Source: Tenebrio molitor (taxonomy: Eukaryota; Arthropoda; Insecta; Coleoptera; Tenebrionidae). From it: a stretch of DNA of 64,000 nucleotides. The notes below the pieces were generated by a model, which searched no databases, had not been told where the DNA came from, and saw only the letters and a program-made list of their open reading frames with translations. A program made the translations under genes and the position numbers. The DNA lies in NCBI RefSeq assembly GCF_963966145.1, contig NC_091047.1, forward strand, positions 4,898,001 to 4,962,000, in the 5' to 3' direction. Positions 25,035 to 36,778 of the stretch are shown one piece after another. Positions within the stretch are counted from its first letter, which is position 1. Every line of letters begins with the position of its first letter.

Positions 25035-25131
25035 ATCTTATTTTTTATTATTGTGTAATATTTGAGTGATTTTTTTTTATTATTAAAAATACACGTTACA
25101 AACGATCTTTTTATTACAGTTAATTTACAAT

Positions 25132-26918
25132 TCATTGTGTTTTTATTATGGCCTCGATGTGATGCTCGATGTCTTTGATGTATTGTTCTGGGATGTGCTT
25201 GTTCCTGTAAAAAACGAATCGATCAGTGTTTCACCCGACTGTCGCTTTACCTCAAATCTTCGATCTTGTTCTTCAGGTGGTCCTTGACGTGGGTATCTTT
25301 CTTCTGCTGTTCGAACAGCTGCAAGTTCGCCTCTTCAAACTTCTCCTTCTGTGCCATTATCCTCTCCTTCTCCTTCTCGTTGATTTGTCTGAGTAAGTCT
25401 TTGCGGTGCTGCTCCGCCTCTTCCTTCTTCCTCTTCTTCTTCTCCATTTCTTTCTCCCATTCTTGCCTTTGCACCTTGGCCACTCTGTGGAAGTCTTCTT
25501 CGTCCCGCGCCAGAGTGATGGCGGCGGCTCTCCTCAAGTCATCGATCTGCTTCTCGCGCTCGACCCTCAGCATCTCTTGTTGCTCTTTCTTCGCCTTCGC
25601 CGCCGCCATCTCTTTGTTCCTCCACTGCCTCTCCACCTCTTCCTGTATCCGCAACGCGTTCATCTCGTCCATCGCGGCTTTGATGTCGATCGACCGCTGC
25701 TGCTGGTTCCTCATCCGGACGATCTCCTGCTCCTTCGCCGCCTTGGCCAGCGCCAACTCTTGCTCCCTCGCCACCTCGCGCTCCAGTTTCTGCTGCATGA
25801 ACTTCTGTATCCTCAAGTCAGCGATTCTCTGTTCTTCCTTCTGGACGAGCTTGTACCGCTCCAGGTCGGTGTTGGCCTTCTTCAACTCGTCTCGGATCTT
25901 CTGCTGCAGCTCTTTCTTCTCCTTGAGCTTCTGTTCTTCTTCTTGTTGGATGGCGAGGAACGCTTTGTTGATCATTCTGCTCTCTTCCTCGATCCGTTCG
26001 GCCTCGATCATGCGCTCGATCTCGTTCATTCGCATCTGGTCGGACAGCGCCGACACGTACTTCTGCCTCTTCTTTTCCTCTTCTTCTCTGCGCTTGTCCT
26101 CGCCTTCGATCGCCTGTTGCCGCTGCTGCTCCATCATCAAGTCCAGTCGCCTGTTCTCCTCTTGCAGTTGCTTCTCTATCAACTACCAAACCCCCCTTCA
26201 TTTCAACCCGACTCCGACACCCCAACTTACTTCTTTTTCCGCGATTTGGGCGTTTCTGATCGCTCGACATTTCGTGGCGAGGATCACGCCGTTGGCCCGC
26301 TTCACTCTGTTGTCTTGCTCTTGCATCAGATCGAACGATCGCTTCAGCAAGTACAGAGTGCTCGCTTTAGCCGCGCGCTCCACCTGAAGCAGATTTTTCA
26401 CAAGGACTCTCGCACGCTACATTTACTTTCTCAACGTACGTCGTTCAGTTTGGTCCCAAGCTTCGCCTTCTGCTTGGCTTGAACGCTCTGTAAAAACTCC
26501 TTTCGCTTCTCGCTCTCTTGCTGCAACTTGTTCTTCTTCTGTTCCGCCTCGTCCAGCATCATCATGCGGTCTTTCAGAGTCACGATCTTTGCGTCCAACA
26601 AAAACTGAGCACTCAAAAGGACTCAACGACTCTGCTACTTACGTGCGCTTGGTTTTTGAGCCTTTCAAATTCCGATTTTGGTAGGATCCCGGGAATATCG
26701 ATGGGGTTCCTGTCGGGTACCATCAGCTTCCGCACCCCTTGCACGTCGTAAGCTGTAACATACTCTTTCGGTTTTTTGACAGTTTTGATGCACATTTTCT
26801 CGTCCATGACTTGGCGAGGAGCGCTGCAAAACTACCCCCCTCAAAAACAGTTTGCAAATTACGTCTCTGGATAATACTTTGGCCTGTTCGAGGGCTTGGA
26901 CGGCTTCTTTGTAGACAT
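25132..26918 (-). CDS. CFAP45: Cilia- and flagella-associated protein 45
   Basis: Six exons (26918-26863, 26823-26643, 26604-26440, 26383-26231, 26182-25251, 25204-25132) give 519 residues; the human protein is 551. The family's N-terminal KKPKEYVTAYDVQGVRKLMV-type block leads into PDRNPIDIPGILPKSEFERL (near residues 50-75). LNDVERAAKASTLYLL aligns with the human LSDLEEVAKERAQNLL region. It is followed by ATKCRAIRNAQIAEKE and then about 310 residues of highly charged coiled coil rich in E, K, R and Q. CFAP45 is a microtubule inner protein of ciliary and flagellar doublets, so expression should be limited to ciliated neurons and sperm. Introns are 38, 39, 45, 48, 56 and similar in size; the 38-bp one is 26605-26642. 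A minus-strand AATAAA lies at 25115-25110, just past the stop. Confidence 0.95.
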
Positions 26919-29674
26919 TTTCACGTTCGATTCTCTAGGAAGGTCGGTATGTCAAATTGATCAAATAAAAATATCGCTATGGCAACCCCGCGAAACGCAT
27001 TTGTTTAAGCAAGTTTTTATTTTTCGGGTTTAAATCTTTGACAGCTTTGGGGCATTTTGTTATCGATCGAATTTTTTGGGCGCGAGGTACGGTCCAGTTA
27101 CAACAGATGGCGTGTCGATCGGTGGATCTGCAGCGAATGGGAGAGGGATGTGAATGGGCTTGGGTAAAACTGAAACAGTTTGCAAACAAATATTTATTGT
27201 ATAAAACGGCGAACCTACATTAGGAGCTGTACAAAAATAAAAATCTAATGTACAAGAATAAATACTAAATGATCTACAATAGAATCGCGATTTGGTGGTG
27301 GGAATCTGATTGGTTATTTTGTTGTGAATTTTGGAGAACGGTAGACGGGGGACTTGCACGTTACACTACAGTGATCTAGCAAAGATGGCGCTACTGTGCA
27401 AGTGCCCCAGTCCCGATGGCAAAATGGCGGTTCTAGCATGTAAATAGGTCTTACCATGATGCACTAGTCGACAGGACACGCCCACTTGATGTGCCCTGTC
27501 TTAAAACCGACTCAATGATAAATCAAAAATAAAAACCATGAAGTACTAGCCATTTCTCGCTGAATCTGAAAAAATAATCACAAGACATGCAAAATACTGA
27601 ATAATCTAGGGAAGCAAGCAGAACCCAAGTGCTAAATAAAAGATGATGTTGTCTGGACCTGAAACAAGTAATCAGAAGTCAGATTACTCGTTCAAATCAT
27701 TCATATCAGAAATACCAAAATCGTTAAAATATAGAGCAATAAATTCTAGCATCCATCACACAGATATAGAGAACAGAATAATTATTATCGCCTTACCTAT
27801 AAAAGCAACAACAAATTTATGGTACAAGATCGCAAAACACACCCGAATTGACAGCCGATTGTCACCAAGCGCGTGCAATTGTCACAATTGGCGCGGCTTA
27901 GCGAAACGGCTGTGGTCATCTGTACGGCTGAGGGATTAGTGCAGAAATGACACATTGATTCTGCCTTTGTAAAATTGCCAAAACTGATACCTACCTAAGC
28001 TAGTCTTTTCGCAAAATGAATGTGTCACTTCGGCAAAGTGCAACGACTCTTTTTAAACACATTTCAAGTGAGACAAGATGTAAGGCCCCATAATGGCGTA
28101 ATAACACACCTAGAATAGATATATTCATAATAAAAGTGGCGCAGTCAATGCATGGACATATTAAAAAACACCATCATATAAAAATTGGACCACCAAAAAG
28201 AGTATATAACACGGAATCGTTTTTAATTTGACATATACTGTACCTTGGTTGGATTGATCTGAAAATATAACAAAAACAACAGACACAAGTGGTAATAGGT
28301 TATGTTTAATCAATGTAAATTAATACAATCGCAGTCTAACTGCAATACATAGTGGGTTACAATATTATCAAAACTAAAAACGAAGTGAATACACATCTCT
28401 GGGAAAAAATAACCATCACTTAAACCAATAAGTTGTCAAACGGTTTTGAGATTTTTTTTTTTAATTTGTTTTGGACGAATTACACAAAATTTGTTTACCT
28501 GTTGAAACTCAGGACTTACTACAAACACCAGGCTCGGCTCAATAAACAAATTTTGCTGTGGTACACCCGAAGGGAACGTCCTCTTAGCTTAGTTGTTATT
28601 GCACTACTGATGGAAGTGTCGGTGCGTTTCCTTCGGGCATATAAGCGGTATAAATTTATTGGATTTTTGATAACAGTGAGCATATACAAGTCGTACATCG
28701 GCATTTACAACGTAGCCTTACCACAAGTGTTGCTGCGACCTCCTGGAAAGCCGTCCTCACTTATCCTGACATACCCTATAAATAACAAGCTAACACACAG
28801 GTAATTATAACCTATTCGCTACAAAAAATTTTCTTTTATGGTATAGATTGGAAGCTAGACAAGTCACTAATCATAATTTCATAATCAAAACAATCCAAGA
28901 CATATTTTCCAATCAAAATAAAAACTCGTTTGCTTTGTTTTTTTTTACGAGGAAAAAAATGTACATGATCGTGTATTTCTCAAAATATTCTTATCAAATA
29001 CTGCGCAATGGCAAAAAAAAATTGGTGGAAAATAAAGAGAATGTATGAAAGTAGTACCGAACAAAAACCTTATTCTACAACAGTTTTATAAATCTAAATT
29101 ATGCATTTTTCCCGTTGACTTGTTTCTAAGACGGCGGCGGCGGCGGCACGTATGCTCCTGATAAAATTAGTCGCTTATAACTAAGATGAAAAAGGTTCTT
29201 AACGACTAAGAAATATGTCTCCCGCAGATGCTTACTTGACCATCAATAGTTATTGGGGACCACATTTAAAATCTGTAAATGATATAAGAAAAACTGATAT
29301 GTCGCTCCATCACACCACCTGCAATACGACCTGTCCTCTTCACACTCTCTTTCGTTGACACTTCGTGTGAAGAAAACAAGACACAAAAAAAAGTATTTGT
29401 ATATAAAATGACACTACAATGAAAACAAGTGACCAAACAAATGTTTTAATAATAAATTTTACTTTCCTGCAATACAAACACAAACGACAGAAATGAGCAA
29501 ATAAAATACGCATGTACATGTACGATGTGTGAGAAAAAAAAAATAGTCAAAGTCGAAATAAAACAAGGAAACACGGAACGACATTGTTTTCAATAGTAGT
29601 AAAAAATAAACCAGAACAAAGTGATGAGAGGCACAGTTTAATCGCAGCAGTCGATACTTACACGTAAACGAGTC
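26919..29674 (-). other. Probable long 3' UTR of Psi plus CFAP45 upstream region
   Basis: No coding gene is supported over 2.7 kb. Minus-strand AATAAA signals occur, the farthest at about 27195-27190. This would allow a Psi 3' UTR of about 2.5 kb ending some 270 bp from the CFAP45 start. The plus ORF 28433-28804 and the minus ORF 27060-27359 show no domains. An AGATGGCGCTACTG motif lies at 27383-27396. A GCC-repeat alternative exon candidate at 29126-29157 is described separately. Confidence 0.4.
29126..29157 (-). other. Candidate alternative last exon of Psi
   Basis: An acceptor-like TAATTTTATCAG precedes GA-GCA-TAC-GTG, five CCG codons, TCT and TAG. Joined to the phase-1 end of Psi exon 10 it would read GAYVPPPPPS and stop. 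It is intact but very short, so only transcript data can confirm it. Confidence 0.35.
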
Positions 29675-32600
29675 TTAGTTGTCGGAGCTGTTCGGGGGAG
29701 CAGCGGGGGCGGGTGCTCCGTAGCCGTACGCCGGGAAGCCGTAACCGCCTTGCGGGACGTTCCCTGGTACTCCGCCCTGGGGCTGGCCGCCGTAGTAACC
29801 TTCGAAAGTGATATCGTTGAAGAGACGACGAAAGAGGGAAATGCGCGAAACGAGGGCGCCACAGTCCCAACCCGATTGGGGTTTTCGCGACGGTGGCGCC
29901 ACCCGACTGACAGTTATGAGATGGATGACGTACGAGTACAAAAATAATATAGATAAAAATAAAAATAACGCACCACTAGGAGCTTGATATGCACCGTATG
30001 CTTGTTGCTGGTAACTACCTGCGGGCGCCTGTCCAGGACCGGTCTGCGACGATCCAGGTCCCCCTTGCATGGTCTGCACGTTCGCTTGGGTCTGTTGCTG
30101 GAACAAATCTCGCGTTGAACTAACAGACGAAACATTTTGCAAACAATACTAGAGACCAGTTGGCTACGAAAAATTAAAGTGACTAGTAGGATCGATTGGT
30201 ACGACTGTAACTGACTGTCAAATTAAGTGTGTCACGTCACGTCCGTCTTAAAATACGTCCGATCAAAATAAATTCAAGGCTGCCATCGTGTTACGCAAAA
30301 ACAAAATATCATGCTTGTCATCTACTGTGTGACGTTTGGAGTTAATAATTAGTAATTATTACTAATCACCTTTGACTTCATCTGAGCCTCTATGGCCTCC
30401 GCCTCTTTGTGTTTCCCTATACTACGATAATACTCCGCCCACTGTGCACTGTAGTCGGGTTGGCCTCCGTTGGAAGCCGCAGCCGTCGGCGTCGCTGCCG
30501 GCGCCGCACCCGGACCGCCAGCCGTCGCCGCCGCTTGCGGTTGACCGGGCGCCGTCGACGTTACACCTTTCGACTTTGCCTAACACACAAGATAATCAGA
30601 AATTTTTCGACCCCACCAGTCTCGTTCGTCATGATCAGATACCGACCTGTTGTTCGATCATCTCCGCTTCCCTGTGCATCCCCAACGATCTGTAATATTC
30701 CGCCCATTGTAACGAATAGTCGGGCTGGCCCGTGCTCGGATTCACTTGCATGGTGTTGGTTTGGGCCGGGGCGTCCGCACCTGGGGTGGGAGTGTTCCAC
30801 TGCTGCTGGTAGGCTGGCATGCCCCAATTCTGGGGGTTGTAACCTTGGGGCGCCATTCCCGGGTAGGCCTGAATCGACAAATTTTCCCGTACTTTCACGG
30901 TTTCTTACGCGAGTGTACACGGCGACTCGTAGTGGAAGCGAACTGACATTTAGTCGGGCGCACAATTGCCAGAGCGGCAGTTTTTCACAAAACTACATTT
31001 TTCCTTATATTATTGACAATATAATTCATGGATCACGTGATCACGAATGATCCAATGAAAACGCGTCAACTCCTTAGTTGCATGGCTATCACAGCGATAA
31101 TAAAAAACAAAAAAATTATTATCTTATTTACTTTCGTCGTTACGATTTTTGATTGAAATAAATTTGTCAGTTTGACAAATAAATGAATAATTTTGTATTT
31201 CATTCATTATATTGTCTCATCGAATATAACACGTGGTATGATTAATCATCGATGATATTAAATTCGTGAAATTGAGGCAGGACATTTCACTCGTCCTTCG
31301 GGCTCGTGAAATCTCCAGCTCAATTTCACTCATAATATATCATCGATAATAATCATACCACTAGTTATATTATAGCCGATTATGAAACTTTGTTCCAATT
31401 TTTTTTCGAGAATGTATTATACGTAATTGCTTATGACAAGCTTACCTCAAATTTTATTTGTTTGAAAAACTATGTATTATGTCAAAAAATTAATAAGTTA
31501 AAAAAAAATCCCCAACGAGAATAAAATATCCCACTTTAGACCAAAACATTTCCTTCACTTTACGAAAAGTAATGGATTTCTAATGCTACTTTAATACAGT
31601 TTTGGAAACACTCCAAAGTGTTCAATAAATTATATATTAAAAGTATAAACCATTACTGTCTTTTTTTTTTTATAAGAATTAAATAGTCCAAGAAATATAC
31701 AGCGTGGAATAAAATGATTTACATCTGGTTACCTTTGGAATTTTTGCACACGTAAATTTTCCTGTACCGCTCTACTTTTTTTTAAAGTGCCGAACTATTA
31801 GTTCTGTCAATAAATGTCATCAATCGAATTGACAATTGTTACAATTTACTAAATTGAATTAACAAACGTTGGTGGCCACTTTCCACACTAGCTGTGACTT
31901 GCTTTTGTTAGTTCCTTTTTAATTTCAATCTCTACTTTGCATTCATATCATCCCTTCGCAATAAATCACATTTGGAATTTTGGAACATTTTGAGGTTAGG
32001 CTTTCTTTTTTCTGTAGAGCGGCATTTCGTATTTTTACAAGGGTAATGCAAAGGTAACTAGATGTAAATCATTTTATTCCACACTGTACATGATCAACAA
32101 AAGAAGAAAAAATGGACGGCTATGGAAAATAAAACTTCTGAAAGCTTTATTTCTTTTAATTACTTTCATTTATATTTTTTTGAGGGGTAAGATTTGATGA
32201 GAAGCAATTAGTGAATGACAAAACTATTGTAAATTGTGTCTTTCTCTTCCCCCTGGATTGATTTTTATTATCCAATTATTTTCAAACGAAAACGAACTCC
32301 AATCGCTTCCATTTCAGATACTAATTTAAAAAATATTTCCCATCAGGTCATCTGTTTGCTTTACCCTACATTAAGCCACGATATTTCCTGTTGATGGCTA
32401 TACCGTATCATTAATCAACCATCTAGCATGTCATTAGTCATTACGAATCTAAATTACATATGTAATGGGTTCTTTTTTACCACAATAAATATAATGACTT
32501 AGTCACTATGTTTTAAAACGTTTCCTTTCATTTTCTCGCCGTACAATTATTAAATGAATTTCGTAACTACAAATCAAACAAATACGACGATTTTTGGGTG

Positions 32601-35600
32601 AAATTAAAAGCTAAAACAATTTTAGCACCGGGGACAATTTGCGTTATCGTAGATTACTTCCACTACCGTTTCCGTACTTTGTACGTTTTGTGACTCACAG
32701 TTTGCATGTTGTTCGACATGGCCGGACCGCCGACAGGTACAAAGTTGAGGGGCATTTGGACTTTATCGCTTATGATTCGTTTGGCCGCCTCGATTTGATC
32801 GGAATCGCCGCGGATTATGAAGGTTTTCTCGTTCGAGTTCTGATTGTTTTGGGACCGCCTGTCCAACTCACAGTGGGCACCGGACTGCTGGTTGATCTGT
32901 TTGATGGTTTCGCCTCCTGCGACAGTACCACTTTTAACCCCGAACCCACGATCCTCCCGACCGTCGTTACCTCTCCCGATAATGACCCCACACTTCGAAC
33001 TAGGAACGACGAAGGTGACCTCTTGGGGAGGCTGCTGCTGCCTCCGGTCATCCCAGCCGCCGTAGTCCTGTCCGCCGCCGTTCCTGCTGCTGCCTCCGCC
33101 GCCACCGCGGCTGTCGTACCGGTCGCCGCCTCTGCCGCGGCCGCCCCCGCGACCCTGGCCCGGACCGTCGCCGCCATCTCTTCTGTGGACGCTGTCGATC
33201 AGCTCTTCTATTCGTTGTCTGGCCTGGAGGAAAACGATGTTGAAATTCGTCGCCGTCGCCGAAGCGAGTCGGTTGCATTACCTGTTCGACTTGTTTGGGG
33301 TTGCCGGAGAGGTAACACCGCCTCTCTCCCGGGCCTTCCTCTCTGGCTTGCTGGAACTGCACCCGCGCCCCCGTCTCGGCCTGGATTTTCTTGATCATGT
33401 CGCCGCCTTTACCGATAACGACACCGACCGCTTGTCTCGGCACTAGAACTTCGGCCTCGTTACCGCCGCCACTACCGTAATCGTTGTACTGCTGTCTGTC
33501 GTCCTGTCTGTTACCGCCACCTCGTCTGTTATAGTTCTGCATCTCTTTCTCGGCGATCAGATCGTACACTAACTGTTTGGCGTATTCGACTTTGGCGGGG
33601 TCGCCGCTTATCCTGAGGGGTTTCTCTTGCTCCTGGTTGGGACCGTCCTGGATCACGACCATCTTGGCGCCGCTCTTCTCCTGCAGCTGCTTGATGGTCT
33701 CGCCGCCCTTGCCGATGATCAGGCCCACCTTCGGGCCCGGGATCATGATCTCGACGAAGTTGCGACCACCGCCGCCGCCGCCTCCGCCTCCTCCTCCGCC
33801 ACCACCGCCGCCGCCGCCCATGCTCTGGTTCATGTTGTTCATCCCTAGCATAGAGTCTACACATAATTGATTTGACCAAATCACAAACCAACCAAAAATA
33901 CACATTCTGACCGCCAAAACTGTCGCAAACAATTTTTAACACTTCTCACCAAAGCGCGATAATTTTCGCGATCAGAAATTTTCAAAATCTGCCACAACTA
34001 CAAGCAAACTAAGTTCAAGGACAACAGTACCACACACCTGGGAGCTAACTGGTCTTTTAATAATTACTGGAAAGGATTAACTGTCTGAGTTGCAAATGTT
34101 CAACAAATTAAATGAAAACACTTAAACATTAACATGCATATGTCTAAGAAAATCGTGTTCAACCTGGGTAATTATTGTGCCCCATGTTTGGCCCTAGATC
34201 GAGCCCACCCAACCCTTCCGTGCGACCTCTTTGATGAACGATATTCATAATGAGCTCCTTGGCTCTATTGATGGCCTCTTTTGTGCCTGACAGCGAACAG
34301 ACACGGTCTGGCATTCCCTGCGAGTCAGGTGCCATTTGGATTTTACAACCTGATTCGGACTGGAGTCTCGTGATCTGTTCGCCTCCACGACCAATTACTG
34401 CAATACAACATCATTATTCAACACTGGCCAATCGCTGGATTTGATGGACTTAAAATAAAATTAGTTTGGAAAAAGTGAAACCGACAAACTGTTACACGCC
34501 TTGAGTCGACCGAACATCGACGTCGAACGGAAATGAAAGTGTGGTTAAGGAGGTGATTGCGGAGGAAATGAGTTGACAGAAAGGCGACCTTTAAAAGGTG
34601 ACGCTCTCTACGGCTTCGTGGGGGTTGAGGTGAGCGGGGCTGCGCCAATTCGCGGATTTGGAAGGAAATTAACTCACGAGGACGAATCTATTGGAACGGT
34701 GTCGAGGGACGAAGAAGAGATCAACAGTACAGTCGAGCATTTCAATTATTTTTCATAATCTATTTATACATTCCTCGACGCAATGTTATGTGTCAATTTT
34801 GAACATACTACAAGATTTGCAAAAATTTACGCGAAGGGTTTTTTATTTTTCTTTAATTATGTATTAGAAAACTTTCTCCTTCATTTTATAACAAATAACG
34901 AATTCTTGGTGCTGTACTGTACTTTGGTATAGTTTTGGAACTTTGAAAAATGTTTTTAAAATAAATTTAAAAAAACTAGAAACTCTATTAATCATTAAAT
35001 TACTATTTTACATTAGTAATTTGTTTTTTAGAAGACTTAAGCAGCTCAAGAAATATATTAATTAGCATTAGCGTCATTGTATTATATTTTTAATTAGTAA
35101 TGCAGCAAAACGATTATTGGCAAAAAATGTTCTTATAAAAGTTGTTTTCTATTATGTTTAAAATGTCAAAATGCTTATCTGAGTTAGAAAATGTTCCGAG
35201 TTTTTTCTTCGGGGGAATCGTAAGATTTGATAGGGAAAAGAAAAATAGTCGCGCGACAAACAGTTGCAAAAAGTGATTGAATAATCTCTCCTTTGTACTA
35301 TGCCGGAAATATTTTTGGAGATTGCGACTTCCTTCAAGATAATTTTTTCTCATTTTCTTCCACTGCCCGAATATATTTAATCATTTCCTTGGACACTTTT
35401 CCCACTGTTCTGAGTTTAATTTTAATTTTCAAATGCAATTCAACTGTAATCGCTTCCATCTCAAATATTTATTTAAAAAAAAATTCCTATCAGGTCATCT
35501 GCTTTACTCTACATCAAACCACGATACTTCCTGTTAACACAGCATCATTAATCAACCATCTAGTGTGTCATTACGAATTTAAATTACACCGTCCGTAATG

Positions 35601-36778
35601 TATTATTTTATCAGGATAAAAATGATGACTCGAGATTCGGCTCCATTTTCTCGACAACTCCAAATAAACAAATTTCAAAACTACCAACCAAATAAATCTA
35701 GTTCCACGTGTGAGAAATTGAACAGACAAAACACGTGGAGATTTGTTTGTAAAGTTAAAAGCTAAATCAATTTAAGATCTCGCAACGTCGTCCTTGCCAC
35801 CGAAAGATTAACATATTTACATTAACTTAAAAAAGAGACTAATTGGCCCCTTTTGTTGCGCTGCTGTTGATTATTTGAAGCGTTAAAAATGCGAACATGA
35901 AAGTGCCGATTTTATCCTTAACGTATGCAAATAAAAATAATTTTAAAAATCGTAATTAAAACAATTTTCGCGCTACTACACATTCCCATGTGGAGTACTG
36001 GTTGGAATTTGCATTATTCATTAAAGTATTGATTAACTATTTTGCAGAACATTTTTTCAACGCTGTCGCCTTATTCGCAACAAGAACATGCAAGACTGTA
36101 ATTTTAAATTGTAAACTAGCGAAAACAATCGATATAAAAATATTAAATTCATGATTTGGATCTGTGGTTTAAGTTGGTTGTGTCCGGAGGGTTTGAATAG
36201 ACTTTGAGAAAATTATTGGAAGTGAGGGGACAAAAACAGTGCTTGTTTTGCTAATATTGTGGAATCGAATTTTTGTGGGGCGGGATTTGTTCTGATACTT
36301 ACTCAGCCCGACCATCTTATCTGGGACTTTGATGTCCTCGTTGAGCTGGGGCCCGCCGCCCATGGCTGGTCCCCCCATGCCGCCCTGGCTGGGCGGCGGT
36401 CTGCTCCCTGGTGGTGGAATCTGAGGTGGTGGTCCGCTGCTGCCGGGGCCCTTTTTCGCATCCGGTTCTAGAGCAAAAATTGAAAGTAGAGAAAGCGGCG
36501 GTTCACGCGTCGGTCGCCGTACCTGGACCGTCTTCCAGAGCCCTCTTCTGTCTGTTATCGACGGGATTTGTTGAACCTGGATTGATCTTGGCGGCGATCT
36601 GCGTAACAAACGTTAATTTGTGTTTGTTGTCGTGCGGCTGTGGTGTGAAGCCGATCTGGGCTTTGTTGTTTACTACAGAGCTACCTACTTGTTTGGCTCG
36701 TTGGAGGGCCGCCGCGAAAGCGGAGGACTGATTGAAGTTCTGTTGAGGTGGCGGAGCTACCGCTGAATAATCACTCAT
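29675..36778 (-). CDS. Psi: Psi / FUBP-KSRP family RNA-binding protein (four KH domains)
   Basis: Eleven exons (36778-36689, 36598-36523, 36467-36303, 34397-34164, 33856-33282, 33223-32971, 32916-32699, 30868-30647, 30579-30370, 30097-29974, 29799-29675) give 763 residues. The N-terminus MSDYSAV and ALQRAKQIAAKI match far-upstream-element-binding proteins. Four KH domains (near residues 103-170, 222-290, 320-385, 448-520) keep their GXXG loops: GRGG, GKGG, GKGG, GRGG. A poly-Gly run precedes KH2 and an RGG-rich linker precedes KH4. Two copies of QPDYSxQWAEYYRS (near 585 and 652) are the FUBP C-terminal YM-type motifs that contact TFIIH or splicing partners. Drosophila Psi controls P-element splicing with U1 snRNP and also Myc transcription. 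Introns 1, 6 and 10 are frame-preserving and stop-free. The exon 4 donor (CCAG-GTTGAA) is weak. Confidence 0.94.
31205..31377. repeat. Hairpin element with GC-rich loop (Psi intron 7)
   Basis: Arms built on ATAACACGTGGTATGATTAA and ATCATCGATGATAT are mirrored around a centre reading CACTCGTCCTTCGGGCTCGTG. One strand folds into a hairpin of about 170 bp. Similar architecture occurs near 44446, 45430 and 50040. Confidence 0.7.
31698..32088. mobile_element. MITE in Psi intron 7, TACAGYGTGGAATAAAATGA termini
   Basis: Left TACAGCGTGGAATAAAATGA and right (opposite strand) TACAGTGTGGAATAAAATGA continue TTTACATCTRGTTACCTTTG. TA lies at both ends, the length is 391 bp, and there is no ORF. Confidence 0.85.
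32280..32625 (-). repeat. Duplicated intronic block, copy B (Psi intron 7)
   Basis: Shares AATCGCTTCCAT, CATCAGGTCATCTG, CACGATATTTCCTGTT, ATCATTAATCAACCATCTAG and AAGCTAAAACAATTTTA-type phrases, in the same order, with 35427-35790 in intron 3 of the same gene. The phrases sit in AT-rich sequence with no ORF. Confidence 0.7.
35427..35790 (-). repeat. Duplicated intronic block, copy A (Psi intron 3)
   Basis: Counterpart of 32280-32625 in the same orientation. The TCATTAATCAACCATCTAG, CATCAGGTCATCTG-like and AAAGCTAAATCAATTTAA-like phrases are collinear. The rest of intron 3 (34398-36302) shows only AT-rich sequence. Confidence 0.7.

Noticed and set aside
25266..26482. Long plus-strand ORFs (373 and 358 codons, rich in Ser/Cys/Leu/Phe)
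   Set aside because: They are antisense shadows of the CFAP45 coiled coil, whose E/K/R/Q codons read as L/F/S/R on the other strand.
28433..28804. 123-codon plus-strand ORF antisense to the likely Psi 3' UTR
   Set aside because: Composition is that of translated AT-rich DNA, with no motif or start context.
32639..33394. 251-codon plus-strand ORF with Ala/Val/Pro repeats
   Set aside because: Shadow of the Gly/Arg-rich KH exons of Psi on the minus strand.
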